Notes under the pieces: generated by a model | Seen by the model: only the letters and a program-made list of their open reading frames with translations | The model's database searches: none | Told to the model about the DNA's origin: nothing | Assembly: GCA_910586445.1 (NCBI GenBank) | Contig: CAJUHV010000014.1 | Coordinates: 5,519 to 69,518, forward strand | Source of the DNA: an uncultured Eubacterium sp. | Lineage (GTDB): Bacteria; Bacillota; Clostridia; Lachnospirales; Lachnospiraceae | Direction: 5' to 3' | Length of the DNA: 64,000 nucleotides | Position numbers and translations under genes: made by a program | Shown here: positions 32,995 to 41,344 of the stretch, piece after piece | Numbering within the stretch: position 1 is the first letter of the stretch | Layout of the letters: every line of letters starts with the position of its first letter

Positions 32995-33064
32995 GGCCGG
33001 ATATGCATAATACTGTTTATTTTGGGGAAAATCTATATTATTTCTAAAAAGAGAGGTATTCCAA

Positions 33065-33289
33065 ATGAAAATAATGCTTGATCAGCTTTTAGACGACAGG
33101 AGAATCTCGCAGAACCAGATGGCAAAAGATACTGGAATCTCGACATCAACCCTTAGAAATTTGAACCATAACAGGACAACAAGAATCAGCTTTGATGTGT
33201 TAGAAAAAATCTGCGGTTATTTAAACTGCGGTGTGCAGGATCTGCTCTGTATAGAAAACAATGTAAGCAGCAGTGTACAAAACAATTAG
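33065..33289 (+). CDS. Small XRE-family DNA-binding protein
   Basis: 74 residues, almost all a Cro/C1-type helix-turn-helix (SQNQMAKDTGISTSTLRNLNH near 15-35, then FDVLEKICGYLNCGVQDLL). Such single-domain XRE proteins often regulate themselves or a neighbour. AGAGAGG lies before the ATG. It stands alone between the element copy E remnant and the convergent transglutaminase-like gene, so its target is unknown. Confidence 0.85.
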   Translation: MKIMLDQLLDDRRISQNQMAKDTGISTSTLRNLNHNRTTRISFDVLEKICGYLNCGVQDLLCIENNVSSSVQNN

Positions 33290-33298
33290 GGTCAAAAT

Positions 33299-33342
33299 AA
33301 GGCAGCGCAGAATTTATCTGACCACTGCCTTGATTCTTTTTG
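33299..33342 (+). terminator. Rho-independent terminator after the small XRE gene
   Basis: AAGGCAG (33299-33305) pairs with CTGCCTT (33325-33331) and is followed by GATTCTTTTTG. The right arm lies within the 3' end of the convergent gene. Confidence 0.65.
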
Positions 33343-34750
33343 AAAAGAGGCCGTATAGCTTCTGGCCATTGCTGTCCAGCGTGTATGCCCGGATTTTTAC
33401 GTAGTAAGATTTGCCGCTTGTTAATCCTTTGACAGCGCAGGAAGTTTTCTCCATATTTTTTTGGTTAAACGGGCGCATAGAGCTGTTTGCTGCGTATTTT
33501 ACCGTATATCCGTCACATCCTTCCAACGGTTCAAAACGGATAGACAGCTTATTTTTGGAGGTGCTTTGTACGGTAATATCTGTCAATTGTTCCGGTGCCA
33601 GTATATTTGCGCCGGAATCAGGGGCGTTTGCCATATCAGCGTCAAACATGGTCGTGCAGGGCGGAGCTATGCCATTCCATTCGGGAGAAGGCACATGTTC
33701 CTTTTTGGACGTATCGGCTGCTGCCAGCTGCATATCAGTGACATTTAGATATGTGTCATCGCCGCGCGCGTCATTCCAAGTGCAGTCTGCATTGTACCAT
33801 ATGCTGCCCATGCGTACCTTGTTCCAGGCATGTCCTGAGCTGGTGACTGTGACGCATTCAATGCCTGCCCTGTTGCACAGTAAGGAAAACATCTGTGCAT
33901 AGCCGGCACAGACGGTTGACTGGTCAAATAAAATAGCGCTGATGCAGCTCTGGCTCATCTGCGGGTCGCCCGGGTCTTCTGTTTCCATGGATTCGTTGTA
34001 ATCTACATGGCTGCAGACGATCTGGTGGATCAGGCGTTCCTTTTCCACGGTTGTCTGCAGCTGATCAATCTGCTGCTCCCAGATATCCAGCTGCTGTGCC
34101 AGCTGCTGCGTGTAAGCGGAGCGGGTGTTTCCGTCTGCAAATATTTCATAGAGTCCGACAGACATGGACTTTGTATTCTCCGAATAGATGACAGAATTTC
34201 TCATAAAGTAGTACTGCGGATTTTCAAACAGAAAACAGTAAAATACTTTTTTCATCTGCTCGAGCGTCAGCCCGCTGTAAGAAACAACCGGCAGAATATG
34301 TACGGTGGTTATTGACTGGCCGCGCTTCACCTTTGTTGTCTGGAACTGGTCGGTGCCTGTCATGTATATGTCAGCATGTTTTTTCAAGTTCAGGTAGAGC
34401 TTTTTTTCACTCGTATTTAACAGGCTGAAATAGTAATCACTTCCGCTGTCTGCCCATTCGCTTTGTGACAGGCTGTAGGACGAAAGCGAGTGTATGCGGC
34501 CTGTCGTATTTAAATCAGGCGTAATTTTGTCAACCGGATAAAATGCAGTCTCCATATCCGGGATATCGGGACCGGAAGTTTTATGTAAGCCGGCATCTGG
34601 CAGAGTACCGGATTTGACAAATACATTTTTGTGGTCGGCAGTTATTGGACTATACGCTGCGTTGGCATATGCAGGGGATATAACACCTAGGAGGCTTTCC
34701 ACTGCAACGAGTGCCGCTAAACAGCCGGCTGTCAGTTTTTTCGCATTCAT
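33314..34750 (-). CDS. Secreted transglutaminase-like protein with an Fn3 domain
   Basis: 478 residues. A signal peptide (1-29, ending PAYANA) is followed by a helical region of ~170 residues and then a transglutaminase-like cysteine-protease core. The catalytic cysteine is in STVCAGYA near 280, the histidine in GHAWNKV near 305, and the aspartate in YNADCTWND near 318. A C-terminal fibronectin-III domain (about 390-475) ends the protein. Such proteins may remodel peptidoglycan or process surface proteins; the substrate is unknown. There is no anchor motif, so it may be released. Glutamate racemase and a lysozyme are encoded just upstream on the same strand, which suits a wall-related role. 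Confidence 0.85.
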   Translation of the reverse strand: MNAKKLTAGCLAALVAVESLLGVISPAYANAAYSPITADHKNVFVKSGTLPDAGLHKTSGPDIPDMETAFYPVDKITPDLNTTGRIHSLSSYSLSQSEWADSGSDYYFSLLNTSEKKLYLNLKKHADIYMTGTDQFQTTKVKRGQSITTVHILPVVSYSGLTLEQMKKVFYCFLFENPQYYFMRNSVIYSENTKSMSVGLYEIFADGNTRSAYTQQLAQQLDIWEQQIDQLQTTVEKERLIHQIVCSHVDYNESMETEDPGDPQMSQSCISAILFDQSTVCAGYAQMFSLLCNRAGIECVTVTSSGHAWNKVRMGSIWYNADCTWNDARGDDTYLNVTDMQLAAADTSKKEHVPSPEWNGIAPPCTTMFDADMANAPDSGANILAPEQLTDITVQSTSKNKLSIRFEPLEGCDGYTVKYAANSSMRPFNQKNMEKTSCAVKGLTSGKSYYVKIRAYTLDSNGQKLYGLFSKRIKAVVR

Positions 34751-34823
34751 GTTGAATCCCTTTCATATGTTTCTATTTTTTGGGTTGGAATATCATATTC
34801 CATTTTCAATATTTAATACGAAA

Positions 34824-35603
34824 TTATGCCAGATTTTTTTGGAATAAGCTTCTGCTTAATTCAATTTCTTCTTGTGTTGCCAGGCTGTTTTCAAAATGAA
34901 CGCTGCCAGGTGCCTTATTTGTGGTGCGCAGTCCTGCCGCGGTCAGGCGTCTTTGCATTTCGCGCGCAGTCCCGCTGCCGCCGTCAAAAATGCGTACGCG
35001 TTCACCTGCCATCTGCTGGATTAAACCGCGTACAAATGGATAATGTGTGCACCCCAGCACGATCGAGTCGATTTCCCGCAGATATGGTGTCAGCAGTTCT
35101 TCTAAAAATGCCCGCAGGTCATCTCCGTCTGTATTACCGGATTCCACAAATTCCACAAGGCCGGGACACGGCAGGTCGATGATATCGGCGTCCATTTCAT
35201 ACTGCTTCATAAGGTTCTTGTATTTTCTGCCTTTGATCGTCATAGGAGTGGCCATCACAAGAACCCGCGGATGTCCGGGCTGGAGTGCAGCAGGCTTTAT
35301 GGCGGGTTCAATGCCTACAAGCGGCAGGCCGGGATACATACTGCGCAGAATGCGCACGGCAGCCGCAGTAGCTGTATTACATGCAACTACGATACCTTTG
35401 GCGTTCTGCGCGAGCAGTGTCTGCACGTTTATAATGGTAAGCCTTCGGATTTCTTCCAATGATTTTGTGCCATATGGTGCATTGATGGAATCACCAAAAT
35501 AAATATAATCTTCTTCCGGCATGATTTTATATAACTCTTTCAGCACACTGATCCCGCCCATGCCGGAATCAAATACGCCGATTGGCTGCTCATTAACATT
35601 CAT
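34824..35603 (-). CDS. murI: Glutamate racemase
   Basis: 259 residues. It makes D-glutamate for peptidoglycan. The N-terminal IGVFDSGMGGIS holds the conserved acidic residue. The two catalytic cysteines are in VVACNTA (Cys75) and LGCTHYPF (near 186). AAGGAG lies before the ATG. It follows the lysozyme gene on the same strand by 47 bases and precedes the transglutaminase-like gene, so the three may share a transcript. Confidence 0.95.
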   Translation of the reverse strand: MNVNEQPIGVFDSGMGGISVLKELYKIMPEEDYIYFGDSINAPYGTKSLEEIRRLTIINVQTLLAQNAKGIVVACNTATAAAVRILRSMYPGLPLVGIEPAIKPAALQPGHPRVLVMATPMTIKGRKYKNLMKQYEMDADIIDLPCPGLVEFVESGNTDGDDLRAFLEELLTPYLREIDSIVLGCTHYPFVRGLIQQMAGERVRIFDGGSGTAREMQRRLTAAGLRTTNKAPGSVHFENSLATQEEIELSRSLFQKNLA

Positions 35604-35650
35604 TTGTCTGTCTCCTTATATCAGAAAAATATATCAGAAATCGGATCTGC

Positions 35651-38215
35651 CTAATATTCGATATTAACGTCTACAGACACTAAATTGCCGTCTTTATCCG
35701 TAATGCCGTCCACTTGTGAATTTGAGCCGCTGTACTGTCCGCTGTTATACTGCCAGTATTTTTCATTTCCGGTTCCGGTATAGCCGGTGCCGAGTGCCAG
35801 GCTGCGGTAGCGCGCAATCCATAAGTCTATGCCTTCTAATTTGGTACGGTCTAAATTGGTATTCAGAAAGGTCGTATAACTGTACAATACAAAGCGGTAG
35901 CCTGCGTTTTCTATAACGTTTTTAAACGCATGAATCATATTGTGCAGGTTTTCTTTTGTCATCGTGGCTGATTTATGCACGGCGTCTTCCAGGTCAAAGG
36001 CAATCGGATAGTCAAGCTTTCGGCCGTTTAAAATTGACAGCACCGTGCGGGCTTCTTCTTCTGCTTCGGCTACGGTAACAGCGCGGCTGTAGCAGTAGAC
36101 ACCTATAGGAATGCCTGCGGCTGAAGCATTCATATATTTTGTTTCAAATGTATAGTCTTCCAGATAATGGTTGCTGATCCGTAAAAATGCAAACTCTATG
36201 CCGGATTTTTTTACACGGTGCCAGTCTACGTCTTCCTGCCATCTGGATACATCAATTCCGTTTTTGATGCCGGGCGTGACAGATACGACAGCAGAGGTGC
36301 TTTTCCCGGATACGGTTGCGGTAATCGTAGCGGTGCCTAAGGAGATGCCAGTTACCATTCCGTTCGAGTTTACTTCTGCGATTTTCGGATTTGATGATTT
36401 CCATACGATTCTGCCCTGCCGGAACGTGGAGGCCTCCAGCGGCTTGGAAACATTTACACAGACCTTCAGCGTACGGGTGCTCATCGAAATGCCGCCTACG
36501 GTATAGCTGATGGGAAGGCACTGTTTTCCCTCGCCGGCAGTGCCGACAGCCGATACGCGGTAAAAATATGTCTGGTCATCCTTTAAGCCTGTATCGGTAT
36601 AAGAAGTATCTGCCAGATTTTCGGCGATACAGGTATATTTGGCGGTACCGCCGTCTGAGCGGTACAGGTTATAAGAAGCTGCGCCGTTTGACTGCTGCCA
36701 GCTGATTTTCAGCACATCTGTAGCGGTCTGTGTAATCGTAAGACCGATTGGTGCGCCTGCGGCTACATCCCCGCCTAATACGCTGCTTGCAAGGCTCAGC
36801 CCGGTGTATTTGCTGTTTGCATAAACAGCCTTTATGCGGTAGAAATAAGAATCTCCCGGAGTTACGGAACGGTCTTCATAGCCGACAATCGTACCGCTGG
36901 TTAAATCTGCAATTTTTGTAAAGCCTTTTTCAGAATCCTGGCTGCGGTATATGCGGTATCCGGTTGCACCTGCGACTTTATTCCAGGCAAGGGCAAGGCT
37001 GCGGTTATCGATATTTGCAGTTACGGCTGAGAGCAGAGGTGCCTCCATCTGTGTCTGAACCTGCATAGGGGCAGACAGCTCACCGGATGTCACCGTGCCG
37101 TCTGCATTTTTTATGTAAGTGGCGATTTTGTAAAAAAACTTTTTGCCGGGTACAATGCCGGTATCTGTATAAGTAAGTGTTGTGTTTTTGCTGATCGTTT
37201 TAATCTTTCGGTACGTGCCGTCTTCTTTTACGCTGCGGTAGATATAATACCCGGAGGCACTGTCGGATCTGGGCCATGTTAATTTAGCAGAATGATAATC
37301 CACTGCCTCGCAGGAGGCAAGCGGCGTCTGTGGTGTTGAAAAGGATATTTCCTTCCTGGCCGACCATCTGCCGGTAACGGTTCGGTTATTTACGACTCTG
37401 GCTGCACGTACGCGGTATGTATATGTCTCGCCTGCATGAACATTTTGGTCTGTATAGGTAAGTGCAGCAGTAGTGGCGATCTGTGCAAAGGATGATCCGG
37501 CTGTCTTCCGCTGCAGCTCATAGCTTGCTGCACCGGTGATTTTCTTCCATTCCAGCGACACCGTCTGCGGCTGTGTTTCGGAAATGCTCGTAATGTTTGA
37601 TTTCCTTAAAAACGGCTGCGCCTTAACAGAAATATAATTGCCGCACTTTCCGTTCTGGTCGAGGGCACAGACGCGGAACTGATATTCTGTTCCTGTCAGC
37701 AGCTTTCTGCATTTATAAGTCAGGACATCTGATTTTGTCTTTCCTGCCACTGTATAATCTGCCCCGTCTGTAGAATATTCAATCTGGTATTTTACGGCAC
37801 CTTCTACCGTGCTCCAGCTAAGTGTAACAGCCTGATATGTCACCTTTGCAGGCTCTAGTGTTTCAGGCGCAGGAAGAATGCTGCCCTGCGTTTTTTTGCC
37901 CGCCGATTCTGCAGGATTTTCTGCCGGAGCTTTTGCAGGATTTTCTGCCGGGGCTTTTGCAGGATTTTCTGCCGGGGCTTTTGCAGGATTTTCTGCCGGG
38001 GCTTTTGCAGGATCTTCTGCCGGGGCTTTTGCAGGATTTTCTGCTGGAGCTTTCACAGGCTGATTACCGGTGCCGGCTGCTTTCTTCCGGATATAAATCT
38101 GCTCGAGTGCCCCAGGTGAAACAGCGGCTGCGGCAGAGATCTGCTGCGGCATAGACATAAGGCATTCGATGCTTATGATAACTGCTGCAAGTATTCGTTT
38201 TGTTTTGTATGACAT
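35651..38215 (-). CDS. Secreted GH25 lysozyme with Pro/Ala repeats, five Fn3 domains and a Big2 domain
   Basis: 854 residues. A signal peptide (1-28) is followed by an octapeptide repeat region (about 53-105), five Fn3 modules (about 120-555), a Big2 domain (about 570-640) and a C-terminal GH25 muramidase (about 650-854). GH25 motifs are GIDVSRWQ, the acidic FDLED pair near 740, and a final VDVNIEY. It cleaves the MurNAc-GlcNAc bond of peptidoglycan. ATG 38215 is chosen because GGAGG lies 5 bases before it; the longer frame from 38245 has none. It may act in wall turnover, or on competitors when released. It lies directly upstream of murI. Confidence 0.9.
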   Translation of the reverse strand: MSYKTKRILAAVIISIECLMSMPQQISAAAAVSPGALEQIYIRKKAAGTGNQPVKAPAENPAKAPAEDPAKAPAENPAKAPAENPAKAPAENPAKAPAENPAESAGKKTQGSILPAPETLEPAKVTYQAVTLSWSTVEGAVKYQIEYSTDGADYTVAGKTKSDVLTYKCRKLLTGTEYQFRVCALDQNGKCGNYISVKAQPFLRKSNITSISETQPQTVSLEWKKITGAASYELQRKTAGSSFAQIATTAALTYTDQNVHAGETYTYRVRAARVVNNRTVTGRWSARKEISFSTPQTPLASCEAVDYHSAKLTWPRSDSASGYYIYRSVKEDGTYRKIKTISKNTTLTYTDTGIVPGKKFFYKIATYIKNADGTVTSGELSAPMQVQTQMEAPLLSAVTANIDNRSLALAWNKVAGATGYRIYRSQDSEKGFTKIADLTSGTIVGYEDRSVTPGDSYFYRIKAVYANSKYTGLSLASSVLGGDVAAGAPIGLTITQTATDVLKISWQQSNGAASYNLYRSDGGTAKYTCIAENLADTSYTDTGLKDDQTYFYRVSAVGTAGEGKQCLPISYTVGGISMSTRTLKVCVNVSKPLEASTFRQGRIVWKSSNPKIAEVNSNGMVTGISLGTATITATVSGKSTSAVVSVTPGIKNGIDVSRWQEDVDWHRVKKSGIEFAFLRISNHYLEDYTFETKYMNASAAGIPIGVYCYSRAVTVAEAEEEARTVLSILNGRKLDYPIAFDLEDAVHKSATMTKENLHNMIHAFKNVIENAGYRFVLYSYTTFLNTNLDRTKLEGIDLWIARYRSLALGTGYTGTGNEKYWQYNSGQYSGSNSQVDGITDKDGNLVSVDVNIEY
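37910..38055 (-). repeat. 24-bp tandem repeat encoding NPAKAPAE
   Basis: About six near-identical 24-bp units encode the octapeptide NPAKAPAE (one has D for N) in the lysozyme linker. The near identity at DNA level suggests recent slippage or homogenisation, so copy number probably varies between strains. The region is low in hydrophobic residues and should form an extended wall-spanning stalk. Confidence 0.9.
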
Positions 38216-38236
38216 TTTATCCTCCATAAAATCAAG

Positions 38237-38278
38237 GGATGCCAAAACAGCATATACAGCTTATATTTTTTGGCATCC
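38237..38278 (-). terminator. Hairpin downstream of the cysteine-octad gene
   Basis: GGATGCCAAAA pairs exactly with TTTTGGCATCC around a 20-nt loop. On the minus strand it follows the small-protein stop and precedes the lysozyme ribosome site. No long T tract is present. Confidence 0.55.
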
Positions 38279-38294
38279 GTTGAAAATTACATAT

Positions 38295-38525
38295 TTAGTC
38301 TTCCATTGGGCAGGCTTCTACGCGCTTGAGATTGCAGTCCTGTACACGCCCATGGCTGCAGTCTACCAAACCTTTCAAAAAGCAGAATGCCTGTTTTTTC
38401 TTGTCGCTCTCTTCTGGCTGCTTTTGATCTAAGGGACAAGAAGTTGTCCGTTTATTGTTGCAGTCTTGGATGATTCCCGAGTCACATTCTACAAGTCCTT
38501 TTAAAAAGCAAAACTGGTTTTTCAT
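38295..38525 (-). CDS. Cysteine-octad small protein, two-copy internal repeat (unknown function)
   Basis: 76 residues with no known family recognised. Eight cysteines fall at 6, 14, 22, 30 and 48, 56, 64, 72, exactly every eighth residue in two sets 42 residues apart. Each set reads CFLKGLV-x-C, then C-x2-G-x2-QDC-N-x-KR and a final CP. A charged linker joins the sets. There is no signal peptide. AGGAG lies 9 bases before the ATG. The two halves differ at DNA level while keeping all cysteines, which points to selection. It could bind metal, form disulfides, or be a modified-peptide precursor; no maturation enzyme is adjacent. Confidence 0.7.
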   Translation of the reverse strand: MKNQFCFLKGLVECDSGIIQDCNNKRTTSCPLDQKQPEESDKKKQAFCFLKGLVDCSHGRVQDCNLKRVEACPMED

Positions 38526-38572
38526 ACATTTTGTTCTCCTAGCAATTCGTATTTTGTAAATAGAGCAGCTGT

Positions 38573-39436
38573 TTAATTTTTTATCTTTCGGATCAGTGCA
38601 AGGCCATAGGTGCCATAGCCCAGGTGGGTAGCTATGCTTAGTGGAATCGATGACATGCTGCAGCGGACTTTGAAATAATCTTCAAAAGTCTCTTTCAGCT
38701 TTTTGGCTTCATCTGCCGCAATGCTGGCTGCAGAGGCAAGATAGAAATCTTCTATGCCGTCCGCGTGGAACCGTTCTGTAATATCGCGGCTGACGGCCTC
38801 CATCATCTTTTTGCGCACAGCCCGGTCTCCGCGCGCCTTTTGTGCTGCTTCGATTTTTCCGCTCTGCAGATATAAAAGCGGCTTGATGTTCAGCATGCTG
38901 CCGACCACTGCAGCGCTGGCAGATATCCGGCCGCTCTGCTTTAAATATTTTAAATTATCTACAGTCAAATAGATGATGCATTCATCCTTGACGGCCTCGA
39001 GCCTGCGGCAGATCTCTGATGCACACAGTCCCTGCAGCGCCATACGGCGTGCTTCAAGGACTGCATATTTTTGCGTGACAGAAATGCGGCCCAGATCAGC
39101 GACAATGACCCTGTCTTGATACTGTCTGGATACTGCAGCTGCGGTTTCATAGGAACTGCTCAGGCTGCTTGACATCGGAATATATAGCAGCTCTTCGTAT
39201 GTTTCTAATACATGTTCCCATAACTGCGTGACATCATAAGGGTTTGGCTGCGAGGTATAGATCATGCTGCCGCCCTTCTGCTTTCGAAAAAATTCATCGT
39301 GCGTAATGGTCTGACCTTCAAGGTAAAGCTCATCATCGATATAAAAAGGCATAGGCAGTACATAAACGCCGTATTTTTCGGCTTTTTCTTGAGAAATTCC
39401 AGAATTGCTGTCTGTGACGATTGCTGTCTTTTCCAT
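38573..39436 (-). CDS. DegV family fatty-acid-binding protein
   Basis: 287 residues. The N-terminal IVTDSNSGI and YTSQPNP motifs, the mid-protein SSSLSSSYETA segment, and YLKQSGRIS are typical of DegV/FakB proteins, which bind a fatty acid. In staphylococci the homologue FakB presents the fatty acid to the kinase FakA for entry into phospholipid. No fakA-like gene is in the window. AAGGAG precedes the ATG. It is divergent from the putP-type gene. Confidence 0.92.
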   Translation of the reverse strand: MEKTAIVTDSNSGISQEKAEKYGVYVLPMPFYIDDELYLEGQTITHDEFFRKQKGGSMIYTSQPNPYDVTQLWEHVLETYEELLYIPMSSSLSSSYETAAAVSRQYQDRVIVADLGRISVTQKYAVLEARRMALQGLCASEICRRLEAVKDECIIYLTVDNLKYLKQSGRISASAAVVGSMLNIKPLLYLQSGKIEAAQKARGDRAVRKKMMEAVSRDITERFHADGIEDFYLASAASIAADEAKKLKETFEDYFKVRCSMSSIPLSIATHLGYGTYGLALIRKIKN

Positions 39437-39729
39437 GATGATATTTGCTCCTTTGTTATTAATAATGATATTATTACAAATTTTTTGGCATATCGCAAGC
39501 AGTTTTCGCTATTTTAATGAAGGATTGTTTACAAAACTGCTAGAAAATGTATAGATTGGCAGTTATTTCAATAATAAGCGCTAAAAATATATTTTGAGGT
39601 TCCATTTGGACGGATTTCATGGTATACTACTTTTTGCTGTGTTTGATTTATTGGATTAACGCAGCATAGATGCACTGTAGTAAAGCGGTGTGTATAAAAA
39701 CGCCATATATGGCAGATGGGAGTTATTTT

Positions 39730-41259
39730 ATGAATGTATCATCAATTGTTATTATGACAGCAATCTTATGCTATCTGCTTCTTATGATCGGAATCGGGCT
39801 TCGGTTTTCCAAAAAAAATGTCTCTACGGACGATTTTTATCTTGGCGGACGAAAGCTGGGGCCGTTTGTGACAGCCATGAGTGCAGAAGCCAGCGATATG
39901 TCCAGCTGGCTTTTAATGGGGCTGCCGGGAGTGGCATATTTGACCGGCTTGTGTGATGCGGCATGGACTGCGATCGGGCTTGTACTCGGTACCTGGCTGA
40001 ACTGGCTGCTTGTATCCAAGAAAATACGCCGGTACAGCCAGCAGCTTGGTGCGATTACAATCCCTGACTTTTTTTCAAAAAGATACCATGATAAAAATAT
40101 GTTAAACTGTATAGCTGCGGTAGTGATTGTCGTATTTTTTATTCCGTATACAGCCAGCGGGTTTGCAGCCTGCGGAAAGCTGTTTTCTACATTGTTTGGT
40201 GTGGATTATCTGGCGGCAATGGTGATCTGTGCGGTCATTATCGTATTGTATACTGCACTGGGCGGATTTTTGGCGGCTTCTACGACCGATTTGATCCAGA
40301 GCATTGTGATGACGGCAGCCTTGATTACGGTTGTCATATACAGTGGACACATGGCAGGCGGCTTTGATGTAGTTATAGAAAATGCAAAAGCCCTTCCGGG
40401 GTATTTATCACTAACGAATACATACGATCCTGCCTTAGGGACAGCGAAACCATACGGTATCATTACAATTTGTTCGATGCTGGCATGGGGGCTCGGCTAT
40501 TTTGGCATGCCGCATGTGCTGCTTCGTTTTATGGCAATCGAAGATGAGGAAAAATTAACGCTTTCGCGCAGGATTGCAACCGTATGGGTAGTTATTTCTA
40601 TGGCAGTTGCTATTTTTATCGGCGTGTGCGGTCTTGCGGTAAGCAAAGCAGGTGTGATTGACCAGCTTGTCGGCAGTGATTCAGAGACAATTATTGTAAA
40701 AATCGCAGATCTGCTGAGCAGGCATGGGCTGTTGGCCGCAGCCTTAGCGGGAATCATCCTCGCAGGCATACTGGCTGCTACGATGTCTACGGCAGACAGC
40801 CAGCTGCTGGCAGCTTCATCAAGCGTATCGCAGAATCTGCTGCATGATACGTTCGGCATCAGCCTCAGCGAAAAATCATCGCTGGCGGCAGCCAGAATAA
40901 CAGTTTTTTTGATCAGCATAATCGCCATTTTTCTGGCAAGAGATCCTTCCAGCAGTGTCTTTGGCATTGTCAGCTTTGCCTGGGCCGGTTTTGGGGCATC
41001 GTTCGGGCCGGTCATGCTCTGTGCGCTGTTTTGGAAACGGAGCAATAAGTATGGTGCGTTTGTAGGCATGCTCGGCGGAGGAATTATGATTTTTGTCTGG
41101 AAATATCTGGTGCGGCCGATGGGCGGTGTATGGGATATTTATGAGCTGCTGCCGGCATTTCTGACTGCGCTTGCGCTGAATATTGTGGTATCACTGCTGA
41201 CAGAGAAGCCGGATGCTTTGATGGAAGAGGAGTTTGACAGGGCAGTTGGAAAATTTTAG
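39730..41259 (+). CDS. putP: Sodium/proline-type symporter (SSS family)
   Basis: 509 residues with about 13 membrane helices. The PutP-like N-terminus is clear (FYLGGRKLGPFVTAMSAEAS, then SSWLLMGLPG), and the Na+-site helix carries MSTADSQLLAASS near 360. It should import proline with sodium, though related members carry other solutes. ATG 39730 follows GGGAG; the frame extends upstream without a ribosome site. An extended -10 (TGGTATACT, 39620-39628) is a possible promoter. A strong hairpin ends the unit. Confidence 0.9.
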   Translation: MNVSSIVIMTAILCYLLLMIGIGLRFSKKNVSTDDFYLGGRKLGPFVTAMSAEASDMSSWLLMGLPGVAYLTGLCDAAWTAIGLVLGTWLNWLLVSKKIRRYSQQLGAITIPDFFSKRYHDKNMLNCIAAVVIVVFFIPYTASGFAACGKLFSTLFGVDYLAAMVICAVIIVLYTALGGFLAASTTDLIQSIVMTAALITVVIYSGHMAGGFDVVIENAKALPGYLSLTNTYDPALGTAKPYGIITICSMLAWGLGYFGMPHVLLRFMAIEDEEKLTLSRRIATVWVVISMAVAIFIGVCGLAVSKAGVIDQLVGSDSETIIVKIADLLSRHGLLAAALAGIILAGILAATMSTADSQLLAASSSVSQNLLHDTFGISLSEKSSLAAARITVFLISIIAIFLARDPSSSVFGIVSFAWAGFGASFGPVMLCALFWKRSNKYGAFVGMLGGGIMIFVWKYLVRPMGGVWDIYELLPAFLTALALNIVVSLLTEKPDALMEEEFDRAVGKF

Positions 41260-41277
41260 GAGATTAATATAAGGAGG

Positions 41278-41320
41278 CTGGCTGCGCAGGCACGCTCTGG
41301 AGCGGTGTCTGTGCAGCCAG
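41278..41320. terminator. Hairpin between convergent genes
   Basis: CTGGCTGCGCAGGCAC pairs with GTGTCTGTGCAGCCAG, with small mismatches, and is capped by a CGCTCTGGAGCG inner stem. It lies 18 bases after the putP stop and 24 bases before the 3' end of the convergent gene. A T tract is lacking. Confidence 0.7.
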
Positions 41321-41344
41321 TACTTATTCAAAGGCAAAATGCTG

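Noticed and set aside
37837..38154. Long open frames on the plus strand opposite the lysozyme stalk
   Set aside because: They arise from the 24-bp repeat being open in several frames; there is no start signal and the reverse-strand gene is clear.
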